The translations under genes and the position numbers were made by a program. This document shows, one piece after another, positions 35,353 to 44,573 of a stretch of 64,000 bases of DNA. The notes beneath the pieces were generated by a model, which was given only the letters and a program-made list of their open reading frames with translations, ran no database searches and had not been told where the DNA came from. Each line of letters starts with the position of its first letter. Within the stretch, counting starts at the first letter, position 1. Origin of the DNA: GCA-2746795 sp963747345 (lineage in GTDB: Bacteria; Chloroflexota; Anaerolineae; Promineifilales; Promineifilaceae); the NCBI GenBank assembly GCA_963747345.1, contig CAVVFA010000035.1:62001-126000 (forward strand). The letters run 5' to 3'.

Positions 35353-35991
35353 AGACCTATTCTACTGCCACAAGAAGCCGAACCCAACCACGTATGCGGA
35401 TTGCCATTCCAGCACCAGCCCAGGTTGGGGTTTTTCTGCCTGTTGATCCAGATTGCCGGTACACGTTTGTCCCCACTATAACGAGATGCCAGTAAAGAAA
35501 AGCAGTTGTTTTTCATGAGGAATTCAGGATAGTGCGTAACAACAGCGATACCCTCATCAATGGTAAGTGGAGAACGTTGCTTCCCGGTAATTGTTGTCAA
35601 TGCTTCACTGGGAATAATATTGATGGTTTCTTTGCCTCTATCGACATCTAGTAGGAGATATACCATGCCGTTGGGAACAGCGATCCCCTCAATGGTTTTG
35701 AATTCTGTTGGCTCACGCGGGTACATTTTTGTGATGCCTTGTTTACCTTCACGCTCCACAAGAGACATCGCTTTTTCGGCAGGTACGAGATCGCTTTTGA
35801 CCACGATAACAAACGGGAGATACCCCTTCTCCAAATCTATTTCAGAGAAAACAAGCTCCTCCTCGACTCTTGTTTTGAGCAGTTCGACAAGCGCGAGAAA
35901 TGCCGCATTTGATAGATTGGCTGACTGCCGGGTATCCTTTTTGCAGTAAATTCTCTACTTGGCGATCAAATTCTTTTGTTAACAATTGCAA
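35349..35991 (-). CDS. DUF5701 family protein, frameshifted
   Basis: About 213 aa when repaired. The N-terminal frame gives KEFDRQVENLLQKGYPAVS. A slip near 35880 joins the main frame: PFVIVVKSDLVPAEKAM, AVPNGMVYLLLDVDRG, SPLTIDEGIAVVTHYPE, and the conserved NCFSLLASRYSGDKRVPAIW and GWCWNGNPHTWLGSAS. Function of the family is unknown. The start is uncertain (TTG near 35991). The stop overlaps the LCP start region, so the two may be cotranscribed. Confidence 0.7.
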
Positions 35992-36031
35992 ATGACCTTG
36001 TCGGGCAAACTTTTAGTAAGACGCTGGAAAC

Positions 36032-36955
36032 TTAATCATAACGGCCGTAATTCACCGGATCAGACATTAATTCGCCGGGCGCTAAACTCTCGAGGCGTTC
36101 CTGACCGAGTTTTTCCAGGTAGGCAGTGCGGTCAGGCACAGCGTAGACCCATTCTTGCAGCCACGCTTCGGTGGCGTCTTGTTTGGTTGAGTTATTGTCC
36201 CAATCCAGATAAAACGCATTGTCGCGGTCATAATAGCCCTGCACGTAGCTGGGATGTGCGCCATACGGCTCGTGCACCACAGCATCGACGACCAGCCCCG
36301 GAATGAGCGTGCGGTTGGGATCGCGGGCAATCACCTCTTCATCCACAATCTCTTCCACCACAATGACTACTTTCTTTGAGGCAAACGCGACCTCTTTTTG
36401 CATCCCCAGCAAGCCCCAGATTTGGGTATTACCCTTGGCATCGGCGCGTTGGGCATGGAGAAAGGCCACGTCTGGATTGAGGGGCGGCACCACGGCAATG
36501 GGGCCATCGCCATACGGACTTTCGACAAACTTGATGTCGGGATTGACGGTGGGCATGTCACTGCCCAGGTAACTGCGCAGCGGGAAAAAGGGTAGTTTGC
36601 TGGCTCCGGCAATGTAGCGCCCCACCATGCCAAAATGCGAATATTCCTCGATTTCCAACGGTTTAGGAATCGCCTTCTCCACAGCGCGGCGAATGCAGTA
36701 CAGACTGCCCACCCCTGGATTACCCAGATAGCTAAAAATCAGCTTCTTCGCCACGCCTGCCGCGATCATCTGGTCATACACCAGGTCGGGCGTCATGCGT
36801 ATCAGAGTTAGCTCCTGCTTTTGCTGGCGCATGATTTCATGTGCCGCCGCAAAGCAGATGAACGCCGTAAACCCTTCAATGGCAACACTATCTCCATCAG
36901 AAACATACTGACCGACTGCTTCGGCCATCGTCATTACTTTATTTGATTGGCTCAT
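36032..36955 (-). CDS. CoA-transferase subunit A (glutaconate/IpdA-like)
   Basis: 307 aa class I CoA-transferase alpha-type subunit: AVGQYVSDGDSVAIEGFTAF, SYLGNPGVGSLYCIRRAVE, and the IpdA/GctA-like PGLVVDAVVHEPYGAHPS. It would move CoA between acyl groups with a beta subunit that provides the catalytic Glu. No subunit B gene is adjacent, which is unusual. Downstream lies DUF5701 and upstream the P5C dehydrogenase, so a role in amino-acid or steroid-type acid catabolism is possible but unproven. Confidence 0.8.
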   Translation of the reverse strand: MSQSNKVMTMAEAVGQYVSDGDSVAIEGFTAFICFAAAHEIMRQQKQELTLIRMTPDLVYDQMIAAGVAKKLIFSYLGNPGVGSLYCIRRAVEKAIPKPLEIEEYSHFGMVGRYIAGASKLPFFPLRSYLGSDMPTVNPDIKFVESPYGDGPIAVVPPLNPDVAFLHAQRADAKGNTQIWGLLGMQKEVAFASKKVVIVVEEIVDEEVIARDPNRTLIPGLVVDAVVHEPYGAHPSYVQGYYDRDNAFYLDWDNNSTKQDATEAWLQEWVYAVPDRTAYLEKLGQERLESLAPGELMSDPVNYGRYD

Positions 36956-36962
36956 GGGAAAT

Positions 36963-37030
36963 TATGAAGGATGAATTATGAGGGATGAAAAAACCACCCA
37001 TTCATAATTCATCCTTCATCCTTCATAATT
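36963..37030. repeat. ATGAAGGATGAATTATGA word hairpin
   Basis: Words ATTATGAAGGATGAATTATG and the complement TTCATAATTCATCCTTCATC form a long imperfect stem between pruA and the CoA-transferase gene. Confidence 0.55.
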
Positions 37031-38590
37031 TTAGTCTACGACCGTTTGACTTTGTTCGTGCATGTATTGTTGGATGTAGTAGAAACTGCCTGCCGCTTTG
37101 CCGGTGGAGCCGCTGCCTTTCCAGCCGCCAAATGATTGGTAGCCAGGCCAGGCGCCGGTGGTCGCGCCCGAGGAACGGTTGACATAAAGCACACCAGCCT
37201 CGATGTTGTCGAGCCACCACTGCACTTCCTCGTCGTCTTCGCTGAAGAAACCGGCGGTGAGGCCGTATTCCACATCGTTGGCGAGAGCCATGGCCTCGTC
37301 TAAATCCTCAAAGGCGGCGATGGTGACGATGGGCAGGAACATCTCTTGTTTCCACAGGCGATGGTCTTGGGGCAGGTTATCAACGATGGTTGGCGCGGCG
37401 TAGTAGCCGTTGCCTTCCAGAGTCTTGCCGCCAAAGATCACGTCGCCGCTGGCGTGCAGATCGGCGACAAATTCCTGGTACTCTTTAAAAGCGCTTTCGT
37501 TGGCGACGGGTCCCATCCAGTTGTCTTTGTCGGTGGGATCGCCTACGTTGATTTTGCTGGTGTTTTCCAGCAGTTTGGCGACGAATTCGTCTTTGACATC
37601 TTTGTGCACGTAGACGCGGGAGCAGGCGGAGCATTTTTGCCCTTGCAGGCCAAAGGCGGAGCGCATGACACCCATGGCGGCTTTGTCGAGGTCGGCTTTG
37701 TTGCTGATGATGGTGGGATTTTTGCCTCCCATTTCAGCGATGACGGGGCGGGGATAACGGCCGTTTGCCACCGTACGTAAAATATTCATGCCCACATCAT
37801 AACTGCCGGTGAACGTAATGCCATTCACATCGGGATGGTCGATGAGCGATTGGCCGACGACGCGACCACTGCCCGTGATGAAGTTGAACACACCAGCCGG
37901 AACACCCGCATCGCGGAAACATTCGGTGAGGAACCAGGCGGTCAACGGGGTATCGGTGGCAGGCTTGAGGACAACGGTGTTGCCCGCGATGAGCGCCGCG
38001 CCAGCCGGCCCGCCAGCCAGCGCGCCGGGGAAGTTAAACGGTGAAATAACAACCCACACGCCGTACGGCTTGAGCACGCTGCGGTTGTGGTGTTTGTCGC
38101 TTTCGGCTAATAGCGGGAAGTTGAAATTGTTGTTTTTCTCGACAGCATCACAGTTGTAGCGGATGAGGTCGGCGGTTTCTTCGACATCGCCCAGGGCTTC
38201 CAGGCGATTCTTGCCGATTTCCAGGCTCATGTTGGCGCCCATGTAAAACAGGCGGTCACTGATGTTGTCGGCGGCCTGGCGCATGATGCTGACGCGCTCT
38301 TGCCAGGGGCGGCTGCTCCAGGCAGGGAAGGCGGCTTTGGCGGCGGCGATGGCGTCGTTGACATCGGCTTCGGAGCCGTACTGGAATTCGCCCATGACCC
38401 AATCCAAATTAACCGGACTGCGTTTCTCGAAGGTTTTTTCGGCAAAGCGTTCTTCGCCATTGATGAACATGGGATAAACTTTGCCAAAATCTGCTTTGGC
38501 TTTGACGACGGCTTCGTCGTAAAGCGTGTGCAATCTGGGATCGGGGCTGGCGAGGGTGGAATAGGTTACTTTAATACGTTCTTCTGACAT
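37031..38590 (-). CDS. pruA: L-glutamate gamma-semialdehyde (P5C) dehydrogenase
   Basis: 519 aa NAD-dependent aldehyde dehydrogenase of the proline catabolic type, oxidising glutamate semialdehyde to glutamate. Motifs: ISPFNFPGALAGGPAGAAL, the NAD-binding FTGSYDVG, the catalytic-Glu region IAEMGGKNP, and catalytic Cys in GLQGQKCSACSRVYV. The C-terminal SSGATTGAWPGYQSFGGWKG is a P5CDH-type ending. It is a single-domain enzyme with no proline dehydrogenase fused or adjacent. RBS AGGAGG lies just before the ATG at 38590. Confidence 0.9.
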   Translation of the reverse strand: MSEERIKVTYSTLASPDPRLHTLYDEAVVKAKADFGKVYPMFINGEERFAEKTFEKRSPVNLDWVMGEFQYGSEADVNDAIAAAKAAFPAWSSRPWQERVSIMRQAADNISDRLFYMGANMSLEIGKNRLEALGDVEETADLIRYNCDAVEKNNNFNFPLLAESDKHHNRSVLKPYGVWVVISPFNFPGALAGGPAGAALIAGNTVVLKPATDTPLTAWFLTECFRDAGVPAGVFNFITGSGRVVGQSLIDHPDVNGITFTGSYDVGMNILRTVANGRYPRPVIAEMGGKNPTIISNKADLDKAAMGVMRSAFGLQGQKCSACSRVYVHKDVKDEFVAKLLENTSKINVGDPTDKDNWMGPVANESAFKEYQEFVADLHASGDVIFGGKTLEGNGYYAAPTIVDNLPQDHRLWKQEMFLPIVTIAAFEDLDEAMALANDVEYGLTAGFFSEDDEEVQWWLDNIEAGVLYVNRSSGATTGAWPGYQSFGGWKGSGSTGKAAGSFYYIQQYMHEQSQTVVD

Positions 38591-39000
38591 GAAATGCCTC
38601 CTAAGGGAATTTTGTGGAACGGCCGTTTTTCAGTGTACAGTGTTCAGTGGACAGTAAACAGTGGGATTATTTACTGGGAAAACGGCCGTTTTTAAACATT
38701 CAAATGAACAGACAATTATTATACCTACGTTTGCGATGTCGGGCATATTGGGTTTGTCACGAAATGGGGGTGATAAAAGGTATGGGAGGGTAGACAGTGA
38801 TGATTTAAAACGGCCGTTTTTCCCAAATTGGGTATTTTGTATCTCCCCTAAAAAAAGGTATAGTTCAGCACATTTTAGTCGAGTAAGCTAATGTAGTTAC
38901 AATCTGTTATTTTACTAGTTTTTGATTATTGGTAGTTGAGAGATATTTTTGGAATACACCTTTTTGGGGGTATGACAAAATACCCTGTAAGGAAAAACAT
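38591..39000. other. Gene-free spacer with word repeats and three palindromes
   Basis: 410 bp. Two copies of AACGGCCGTT flank CAGTGTACAGTGTTCAGTGG-type words at 38632-38662, and a third copy is at about 38810. It probably holds the divergent promoters of pruA and the DUF1189 gene, but no convincing boxes were identified. Confidence 0.5.
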
Positions 39001-39828
39001 ATGAAACATCTTAAATGGCTGTTATCAGGATTTATTTACCCATGTTTTCGATTAGATTTTTATCAAGGAGCGGTAGAAAGTTCTATATTGCGTTCTGTGG
39101 CGCTTTTTGTTTTGTTTGCCATAGTTTTAACAGCGTTAAATACAATACGGGTTCTGACTGAAGCATCAAACATTGGAAATATTCAAGAGTTTTTCAATTC
39201 AGGTGAATTAACAGAGATTGTCATTGAAGATGGTAAGACTACTGTTGTAGGGAAGCAACCATTGATTTTATATGATGTCGAGGGAACATTGATTGCCGTG
39301 GATACCACTGGTGATATTTCAGATATTGATAGACTAAAATATTTTCAAGGTTTCTTATTGACAGAAACTTCATTTCATATGCTTCATGATGGAGACTACC
39401 AAACGTTTCCATTAAATGAAATTTTATCAGCTTTTGAAAAGGACAAAATCGTAATTAATGAAGAAACAACTTTGTCGATGTGGAAAACTGTTTTGCTATG
39501 GGCAGCAGTGATCTTATTCACAGTATTGTTAATATGGTTCGTGTTAGTTCGCTTCATGTATTTAACATTTATCGCTGTTCTTATGTGGGGGTTCATCACA
39601 GTTATGCGGCGTACTGTTAATTATGGGCAAGTTTTGACAGTAGGGTTGTTAGCTTTAGTCCCATTAACGTATGCTAAATTTTTGCTATCCCTTGTCGGAA
39701 TACAGTTTTTCTTTTTGTTCACAATTTTGTTGATAGTGATATGGGGTGTTGTTTTATTAAAAGTGTTTCCTAAGATGCCAAAAGACAAAGAGACAGCTTT
39801 GGATGAACTAGATTTGAAAACTGAGTAA
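39001..39828 (+). CDS. DUF1189 family membrane protein
   Basis: 275 aa from the ATG at 39001; an in-frame start at 38929 lacks an RBS, whereas AAGGAAAAAC precedes 39001. An N-terminal WLLSGFIYPCFRLDFYQGA, one membrane helix, an extracytoplasmic region, then four C-terminal helices match DUF1189. The family has no established function. It is markedly AT-rich compared with its neighbours, suggesting separate ancestry. No operon partners. Confidence 0.72.
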   Translation: MKHLKWLLSGFIYPCFRLDFYQGAVESSILRSVALFVLFAIVLTALNTIRVLTEASNIGNIQEFFNSGELTEIVIEDGKTTVVGKQPLILYDVEGTLIAVDTTGDISDIDRLKYFQGFLLTETSFHMLHDGDYQTFPLNEILSAFEKDKIVINEETTLSMWKTVLLWAAVILFTVLLIWFVLVRFMYLTFIAVLMWGFITVMRRTVNYGQVLTVGLLALVPLTYAKFLLSLVGIQFFFLFTILLIVIWGVVLLKVFPKMPKDKETALDELDLKTE

Positions 39829-40077
39829 TCATTATTAGAATCTAGTTTAACGCCTTCGATAAAGTTGTTTTTGGCACCCATGTTCCGTTCCGGCTCCGCT
39901 TCGAAGCGCAAGCGAATGTTTCAGACCTATCATCAAGTATATTGTACAGAGAGGTAGGGAATTCATCGTGCTCTTTTGTTGTGTTTGCCCATTGGCGGGA
40001 AGGAGGCTGGGGTGGAAACGGCCGTTGTCACTAAATTATCAACCGTATTTTAGCGTCGTCTCGACCAATATTGAGGC

Positions 40078-40296
40078 TTACGGCGCGAATGTTTGATTCA
40101 CGGCTTCTTCTGCGCCGACCATTTGTACGATGCCATCATCTATGTCTGAAATACGTTGTTGAATCAGACTCATCCATTCTGGTGATAGATTGATTTGTTC
40201 CTCAACATCTAACATCTCCAGAATTTTTTCAGCGATAAAAGCACGCGTTGGCGCAGGCATTAAAGCGACTTCTTTTAATATTTGTTCAACAGTCAT
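40078..40296 (-). CDS. Addiction-module antitoxin (TIGR02574-like), apparently orphan
   Basis: 72 aa from the ATG at 40296: MTVEQILKEVALMPAPTRAF, then IAEKILEMLDVEEQINLSPE and WMSLIQQRISDIDDG. This is the pattern of small 'putative addiction module component' proteins that pair with ParE-type toxins. No toxin gene is readable in the 250 bp downstream, so the partner has been lost or lies elsewhere. Confidence 0.6.
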   Translation of the reverse strand: MTVEQILKEVALMPAPTRAFIAEKILEMLDVEEQINLSPEWMSLIQQRISDIDDGIVQMVGAEEAVNQTFAP

Positions 40297-40476
40297 GAGC
40301 GGATTATAGCATACCTTTTTGCTGACGAAGATACAGCGTCTTTTCCAAAACGCAATTTGTACAAAGGGGATGAGAATTTGCCCTGTTTGGGAAATAATTT
40401 GAGGAACCTGGTTGTTTTTAGCAGCCAGGTTCCTGTACATGTTGGTTAATTCGCAGCGATGGTGGTGAGGAGTTCT

Positions 40477-41539
40477 TCAGGTTGTCGCTTGACCGTTGGC
40501 GGGAACGGCCGTTTCATTTCCCGGCACATCTCTTCCCACAGCCTGGGCAATCGCCCGCATCTCTTGTACCAGCTTGGCAAAACGTTCTGGTTTGAGCGAT
40601 TGGCGACCGTCTGACCACGCCTGGTCTGGTTGTTGATGGACTTCCAGAATCGCACCATCCGCACCAGCGGCGACGGCAGCCCGAGTACAGCGCCCCCACA
40701 TATTCCCATTTGCCGGCCGCGTGGCTGGCGATCGGCGATGATGGGCAGGTGGGAGAGGTGTTTAATGACCGGAATGGCGCTGACATCGAAGGTGTTGCGT
40801 GTTTCGGTTTCATTGGCGCGGATGCCACGTTCACACAGCATCACATCATTGTTGCCGTGGCTGAGAATGTATTCAGCGCTCATCAGCCATTCTTCCGTGG
40901 TGCCGCTGAAGCTGCGTTTGAGAAGGACGGGGCGATTGGATTTGCCGACGGCGTTGAGCAAGGCATAGTTTTGCATATTACGCGTACCAATCTGGAGAAT
41001 GTCGGCATATTCGCTGACTAAGCGGCACGAGTGCTGGCTCCATGACCTCCGTGATGATGGGCATACCCGTCGCTTCACGTGCTTCCGCCAGATATTTTAG
41101 CCCTTCTTCGCCTAGTCCCTGGAAGGAGTAGGGTGAACTGCGCGGTTTGTACGCGCCGCCGCGCAGGATGTGGGCACCTGCTTCTTTGCAAGCGTGGGCA
41201 ATTTCCAACAGTTCGGTGCGCCCTTCAACGGAGCAAGGGCCAGCCATGACCACAAGGTCGTTACCGCCGATGGTGACGTTGCCCACCTTGATGATGGTGT
41301 CGCTGGGTTTGAACTGGCGGCTGGCTCCTTTGTACGGCTTGGAAATTGGCACGACGTTTTCAACGCCGATCATGCGCCCAATCTGGCGGATATCAATGAC
41401 TCCTGCCATCACCAATGACACCGATAACTGTCTGGTCTGTGCCGACAATGACGTGGGTTTTGCAGCCGACGCCTTCAACGCGATCAATAATGGCCTGGAC
41501 ATCTTCTTCTGTTGCTGCTGGTTTCATAACGACTATCAT
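40477..41539 (-). CDS. aroF: DAHP synthase (class I beta), multiply frameshifted
   Basis: Condenses phosphoenolpyruvate and erythrose 4-phosphate, the first step of the shikimate pathway. From the ATG at 41539 the protein has the small ferredoxin-like N-terminal domain (MIVVMKPAATEEDVQAIIDR) and then the TIM barrel: MAGPCSVEGRTELLEIAHAC, HILRGGAYKPRSSPYSFQG, VLLKRSFSGTTEEWL, CERGIRANE and AVAAGADGAILEVH. Frame slips near 41410, 41030, 40730 and 40690 split it into several ORFs. All are single-base and every conserved block survives, so they are probably assembly errors. It follows aroH and the attenuator. Confidence 0.82.
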
Positions 41540-41568
41540 AGTTCTCTCTTCCTTTCTCTCTCAAATTT

Positions 41569-41641
41569 GAATGATGAGTGATGAACGATGAATGATGAAT
41601 TGGATGCGCTCCATTCATCACTCATCGCTCATCATTCATCG
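41569..41641. repeat. GATGAATGATGA word hairpin between aroH and aroF
   Basis: Words GATGAGTGATGAACGATGAA and the complement TTCATCACTCATCGCTCATC fold back over about 30 bp. Confidence 0.55.
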
Positions 41642-42100
41642 TTAATTATTTTGTTTGTGCAGTGCCATGACCATTTCGATTTCTTCAGCAGGGATGGGTG
41701 GGATGGTGTCCTGGTCGGGACGCAAGGCGTGGGCTTCGTGAAGGTAAACGTGGGTGATGTCTGGCTGGCTTTTGCACGTGTTCCAGTGGAGCAGGATGCG
41801 GATGCAGTGAGGCAGACTGCCTGGCACATCCATTTCATGACCGCACAACAGCGGCACATCCAGCCAGCCAAGCTGACGGGCGGCCGTGGCCGGGTAAGCG
41901 GCGTTGATGTCGGGCGTGGTGGTGAAGTAGGCGCTGGCAACGTCTTCGGGATTGATGTCGTTGTGGCGCACCATGGTGTAGAGCAGTTCACGGGTGGCCG
42001 CAAAAATGGCTTCCGGGTCGTTGCTGCTGACGGTGGTGGCACCCCGTACGCCGCGACATAGAATGGGATTTTGATGGGAACGGCCGTTTTTTCTTTTCAT
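41642..42100 (-). CDS. aroH: AroH-type monofunctional chorismate mutase
   Basis: 152 aa trimeric AroH class enzyme converting chorismate to prephenate on the way to Phe and Tyr. The signature CRGVRGATTVSSNDPEAIF contains the active-site arginine. YTMVRHNDINPEDVASAYFT and CIRILLHWNT follow. The ATG at 42100 lies 24 bp after a rho-independent terminator, itself preceded by a Phe-rich leader peptide. Transcription into aroH-aroF is therefore predicted to be controlled by attenuation in response to charged tRNA-Phe. RBS AAAGGAG. Confidence 0.9.
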   Translation of the reverse strand: MKRKNGRSHQNPILCRGVRGATTVSSNDPEAIFAATRELLYTMVRHNDINPEDVASAYFTTTPDINAAYPATAARQLGWLDVPLLCGHEMDVPGSLPHCIRILLHWNTCKSQPDITHVYLHEAHALRPDQDTIPPIPAEEIEMVMALHKQNN

Positions 42101-42123
42101 ATAGGTCTCCTTTGGTCATAAGC

Positions 42124-42154
42124 AAAAAAGACGCGACCTTGCGGGCCGCGTCTT
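42124..42154 (-). terminator. Attenuator terminator before aroH
   Basis: Minus strand: AAGACGCG pairs with CGCGTCTT, extended by two further pairs, followed by a run of six U's. The loop/3' segment CGCAAGG (plus positions 42137-42143) is fully complementary to CCTTGCG just after the leader peptide, giving the alternative antiterminator. Confidence 0.78.
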
Positions 42155-42189
42155 GTTGAGTCTGGTCTTGCTGTCTGGCTTTTTCTCAG

Positions 42190-42196
42190 CGCAAGG
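42190..42196 (-). other. Antiterminator segment 2 of the attenuator
   Basis: CCTTGCG on the minus strand pairs with CGCAAGG in the terminator loop (2:3 pairing). Alternatively its CTTGC pairs with GCAAG at plus 42229-42233 inside the leader coding region (1:2 pairing). Confidence 0.55.
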
Positions 42197-42204
42197 CATT
42201 TTCC

Positions 42205-42267
42205 TCAGCCATTGGCGGCGTGGGATTGCTTGCTAAAAAAGAAGTAAAAGCCAAAAAATGTATTCAT
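42205..42267 (-). CDS. Phe-rich leader peptide of the aroH-aroF attenuator
   Basis: 20-residue peptide, too short for normal ORF calling. Residues 4-11 read FFGFYFFF: six Phe and one Tyr among eight codons, as in pheA/pheST leader peptides. The stop lies about 50 nt before the terminator stem. Ribosome stalling on Phe codons would block segment 1 and favour the 2:3 antiterminator. There is no Shine-Dalgarno, and the predicted transcript starts at or next to its ATG, so translation may be leaderless. Confidence 0.75.
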   Translation of the reverse strand: MNTFFGFYFFFSKQSHAANG

Positions 42268-42274
42268 AAAAGGC

Positions 42275-42303
42275 ATGTTACCAGTTTGAAAAGGATGCGT
42301 CAA
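42275..42303 (-). promoter_or_regulatory. Promoter of the attenuated aroH-aroF operon
   Basis: Minus strand TTGACG (42298-42303), 17 bp, TAACAT (42275-42280). The start site is expected around 42267-42269, at the leader ATG. Confidence 0.55.
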
Positions 42304-42401
42304 CCTTTGATTTTTGGCAAAAGTGGATAATAGATAAGGGTTCTTGTTGTGTAAAATGCACTAAACCTCTGAGGTTTAAAAAACCTCGGAAGTTTAATGT
42401 A

Positions 42402-43031
42402 TTAGGGATGAGATCTTTTGTATGCGAGTGATGAGAATAATATGGCTAGCAATCCAAGTAATAAAGCTGGGAATATACCAATAAAAACCCAGTTTTTAGA
42501 CTGTACACTGATAATGGCACTCCCAGGATTTTGAGACGTGGATTTGACGATTTGAGGCCATACTGTCGGCAATGAGATTGTGTAATTCGTGCCATCTTCT
42601 GATTTATACACATATTCATTTGTGTCGCCAAAATCACCATATGCGTCACTGTTTTCATTGAGGGCTACTATATTGCCATCTTGATCAAAAATATAATGCA
42701 AGTTTGTTCGGGCAGTGGCTACTTCTAGTTGATTAAGCTCGTTCATTTTTAGCCGAAAACTTCCCCCAGCAGTATTTACAAACCAGCCTTTTTGGAAGTT
42801 GCCTGTCGTATCATATAGTTGGATTCGTTCGTAAAACTGGATTCCTATATATACGTTACCTTGTTGATCCGCAACAATTCCTTGTAAATGTGCTAAAGGT
42901 AGTTCTGTACTTGATTGAATAAATTTTGTGTTTCTAATCAGGGATGGGGCGAACCAGTTTAACCCTGCAACAATGAAAAGGATAAGAGAAATAGTTTCTA
43001 AAAGATGCACACCTTTTGAATTTGCGTTCAT
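42402..43031 (-). CDS. Membrane protein with NHL-like segment
   Basis: 209 aa from the ATG at 43031 (RBS GGGAG five bases away; an earlier in-frame start has none). An N-terminal helix (ISLILFIVAGLNWFA), an outside domain containing an NHL/beta-propeller-like unit (GIVADQQGNVYIGIQFYERI), then a C-terminal helix (IFPALLLGLLAILFSSLAY). A single propeller unit is too short to close a blade set, so the fold is uncertain. AT-rich. Function unknown. Confidence 0.62.
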   Translation of the reverse strand: MNANSKGVHLLETISLILFIVAGLNWFAPSLIRNTKFIQSSTELPLAHLQGIVADQQGNVYIGIQFYERIQLYDTTGNFQKGWFVNTAGGSFRLKMNELNQLEVATARTNLHYIFDQDGNIVALNENSDAYGDFGDTNEYVYKSEDGTNYTISLPTVWPQIVKSTSQNPGSAIISVQSKNWVFIGIFPALLLGLLAILFSSLAYKRSHP

Positions 43032-43285
43032 GTAGCTCCCTTTATAAAACGTTGAATTTTCAGGAGTATAGTCGCGAAAAATTTTATAGTCTAAGTGTAA
43101 TATGCAAAGGACCTCCAAGGCTTCAAAAACCATGCAGGTCTTTTTTGGAAAACGGCCGTTTTTCGTTACGGTTGTGATGATCCGCCAACGGAAAAGCCTT
43201 GTGCATCAACCAACGCTTCAATGTTGATGCCGAGTTGCAGGAAAACGGCCGTTTAGCCCATCTTTTCTTTGTATCAATCAGAAAA
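43032..43285. other. Gene-free spacer
   Basis: 254 bp holding three AACGGCCGTT copies, the last overlapping the end of the thioredoxin gene, and a decayed AGACCTCC hairpin (about 43109-43147). A 24-codon minus-strand remnant reads LQLGINIEALVDAQGFS, which I could not assign. Confidence 0.45.
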
Positions 43286-44090
43286 TTAGCCAGTAACGGC
43301 CGTTAACTTCTCCCGATATTCCTTCACCGCCGGATCATCCTCACCTAGCAGGGTAAAAGTCGCTTCGATAATACGGGTGGTATACGCTTGGTCCATTTCC
43401 TCGCCAGATGCCAACGCCATAAACAAGGGCGCAAGCGCCTGTTTGGGCTGACGTTTTTTGAACGCTTTTTCAGCATCCTGATACGCCGTGTCCAACGCTT
43501 CTACACCTGTTAGCGCATCGCCATCATCCATATCAAAGAGAAAACTGGCTAACGGCAGCAGTGTGGCAGCTTGTTCTGCCTCTGGGCTTTCAGGGAACTG
43601 ATTGAGCATCACAAACGCTTCAAACCCTTGTCCTTTACGCAAATATTGTTCCCCTTGCTTGAGCCGCTGACCTGGAATTGCTGCTCACTTTCAAGGCGGG
43701 CGCGGGTGGCTCTTGCGCTTCCAATTTGCTGATAAATCGCTTGACAAGAGGGCCTGGACGAGCGCCTGTGAACTCATCAACTAAACGGCCGTTTCTAAAC
43801 GCCTTCACATTGGGGATACTCTGAATCTGGTACTTGGTCGCCGTCCGCCGATTGGCTTCTGTGTCCAGCTTTGCCAACACAAACGTTTGCTCTGGGTCTT
43901 CGGCGATGCCTTCTAAAATAGGACCTAATTGACGGCACGGGCCACACCACGCTGCCCAAAAATCAACAAGCACCAACGTTTTATACGAGCGTTGAATCAC
44001 TTGCTCCTGAAAATTAGTGTCTGTTACATCCATGATGGCCGCGCGTTTTTGTGCACTCTCTTTTTTGAATATGTTGCTGAACCAACTCAT
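43286..44090 (-). CDS. CnoX/YbbN-like thioredoxin with TPR tail, frameshifted
   Basis: About 267 aa after repair. The N-terminal thioredoxin domain has active site WCGPC in LVDFWAAWCGPCRQLGPIL and the cis-Pro loop SIPNVKAF. A slip near 43675 joins a helical TPR domain (KGQGFEAFVMLNQFP, ALDTAYQDAEKAFKK, YREKLTAV). This layout is that of YbbN/CnoX co-chaperones, which protect substrates from over-oxidation and hand them to GroEL/DnaK. Cytoplasmic. It is divergent from the SUI1-type gene. Confidence 0.8.
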
Positions 44091-44211
44091 AATAGCTGCT
44101 CCCTTTCTCGTTTTATTTTATGGTTTGACAAGGTGGTGGCGCAAAATCTTACGGTTTATCGCTGATTTCAGCTACAATTTTCAAGATGATCTTGTTAGAG
44201 AGAAAGGTATT

Positions 44212-44568
44212 ATGTCAAATAAAAAACGAAACGTCGTCTATTCCACTGATTCTGCCTTTGAGAAACGCTGCCTGCGCTGTGGCAGTTATCCCTGCCGCTG
44301 CCCTAAACCGAAAAGTGTGCCGCCAGAAGAACAAACCGCCTGCATTCGCCGCGAGAAGAAAGGGCGCGGCGGCAAGCAGGTGACAGTTATCATGGAATTG
44401 CAGTTGACGCCGGATGACATGAAAAACTTGGGCAAAACGCTCAAGCAAAAATGCGGCACGGGTGGTGCCATCAAAGAAGGCAATATCGAAATCCAGGGGG
44501 ATCACCGCGAGAAGATTGCGGAAGAGCTGCAAAAGTTAGGCTACAAAACAAAATTTGTGGGTGGTTGA
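44212..44568 (+). CDS. SUI1/eIF1-like translation factor (YciH family)
   Basis: 118 aa. The N-terminal part has a cysteine cluster (CLRCGSYPCRC) that could bind zinc. The core KGRGGKQVTVIMELQL and KCGTGGAIKEGNIEIQGDHR is the SUI1 fold with the conserved GGxxKxxxIxIQGDxR pattern. YciH/DenR-like proteins influence start-codon selection in some bacteria. The ATG at 44212 is chosen behind AGAAAGG; longer in-frame starts run into the divergent promoter region. Its presence fits a genome with leaderless mRNAs (speculative). Confidence 0.85.
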   Translation: MSNKKRNVVYSTDSAFEKRCLRCGSYPCRCPKPKSVPPEEQTACIRREKKGRGGKQVTVIMELQLTPDDMKNLGKTLKQKCGTGGAIKEGNIEIQGDHREKIAEELQKLGYKTKFVGG

Positions 44569-44573
44569 TGCCC

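Noticed and set aside
39830..40077. ParE-type toxin downstream of the addiction antitoxin
   Set aside because: None of the frames shows a RelE/ParE pattern, even when single-base slips are allowed.
43166..43240. Minus-strand remnant LQLGINIEALVDAQGFS as a gene
   Set aside because: Only about 24 codons with no start or partner; a faint resemblance to a lyase C-terminus is not enough to call it.
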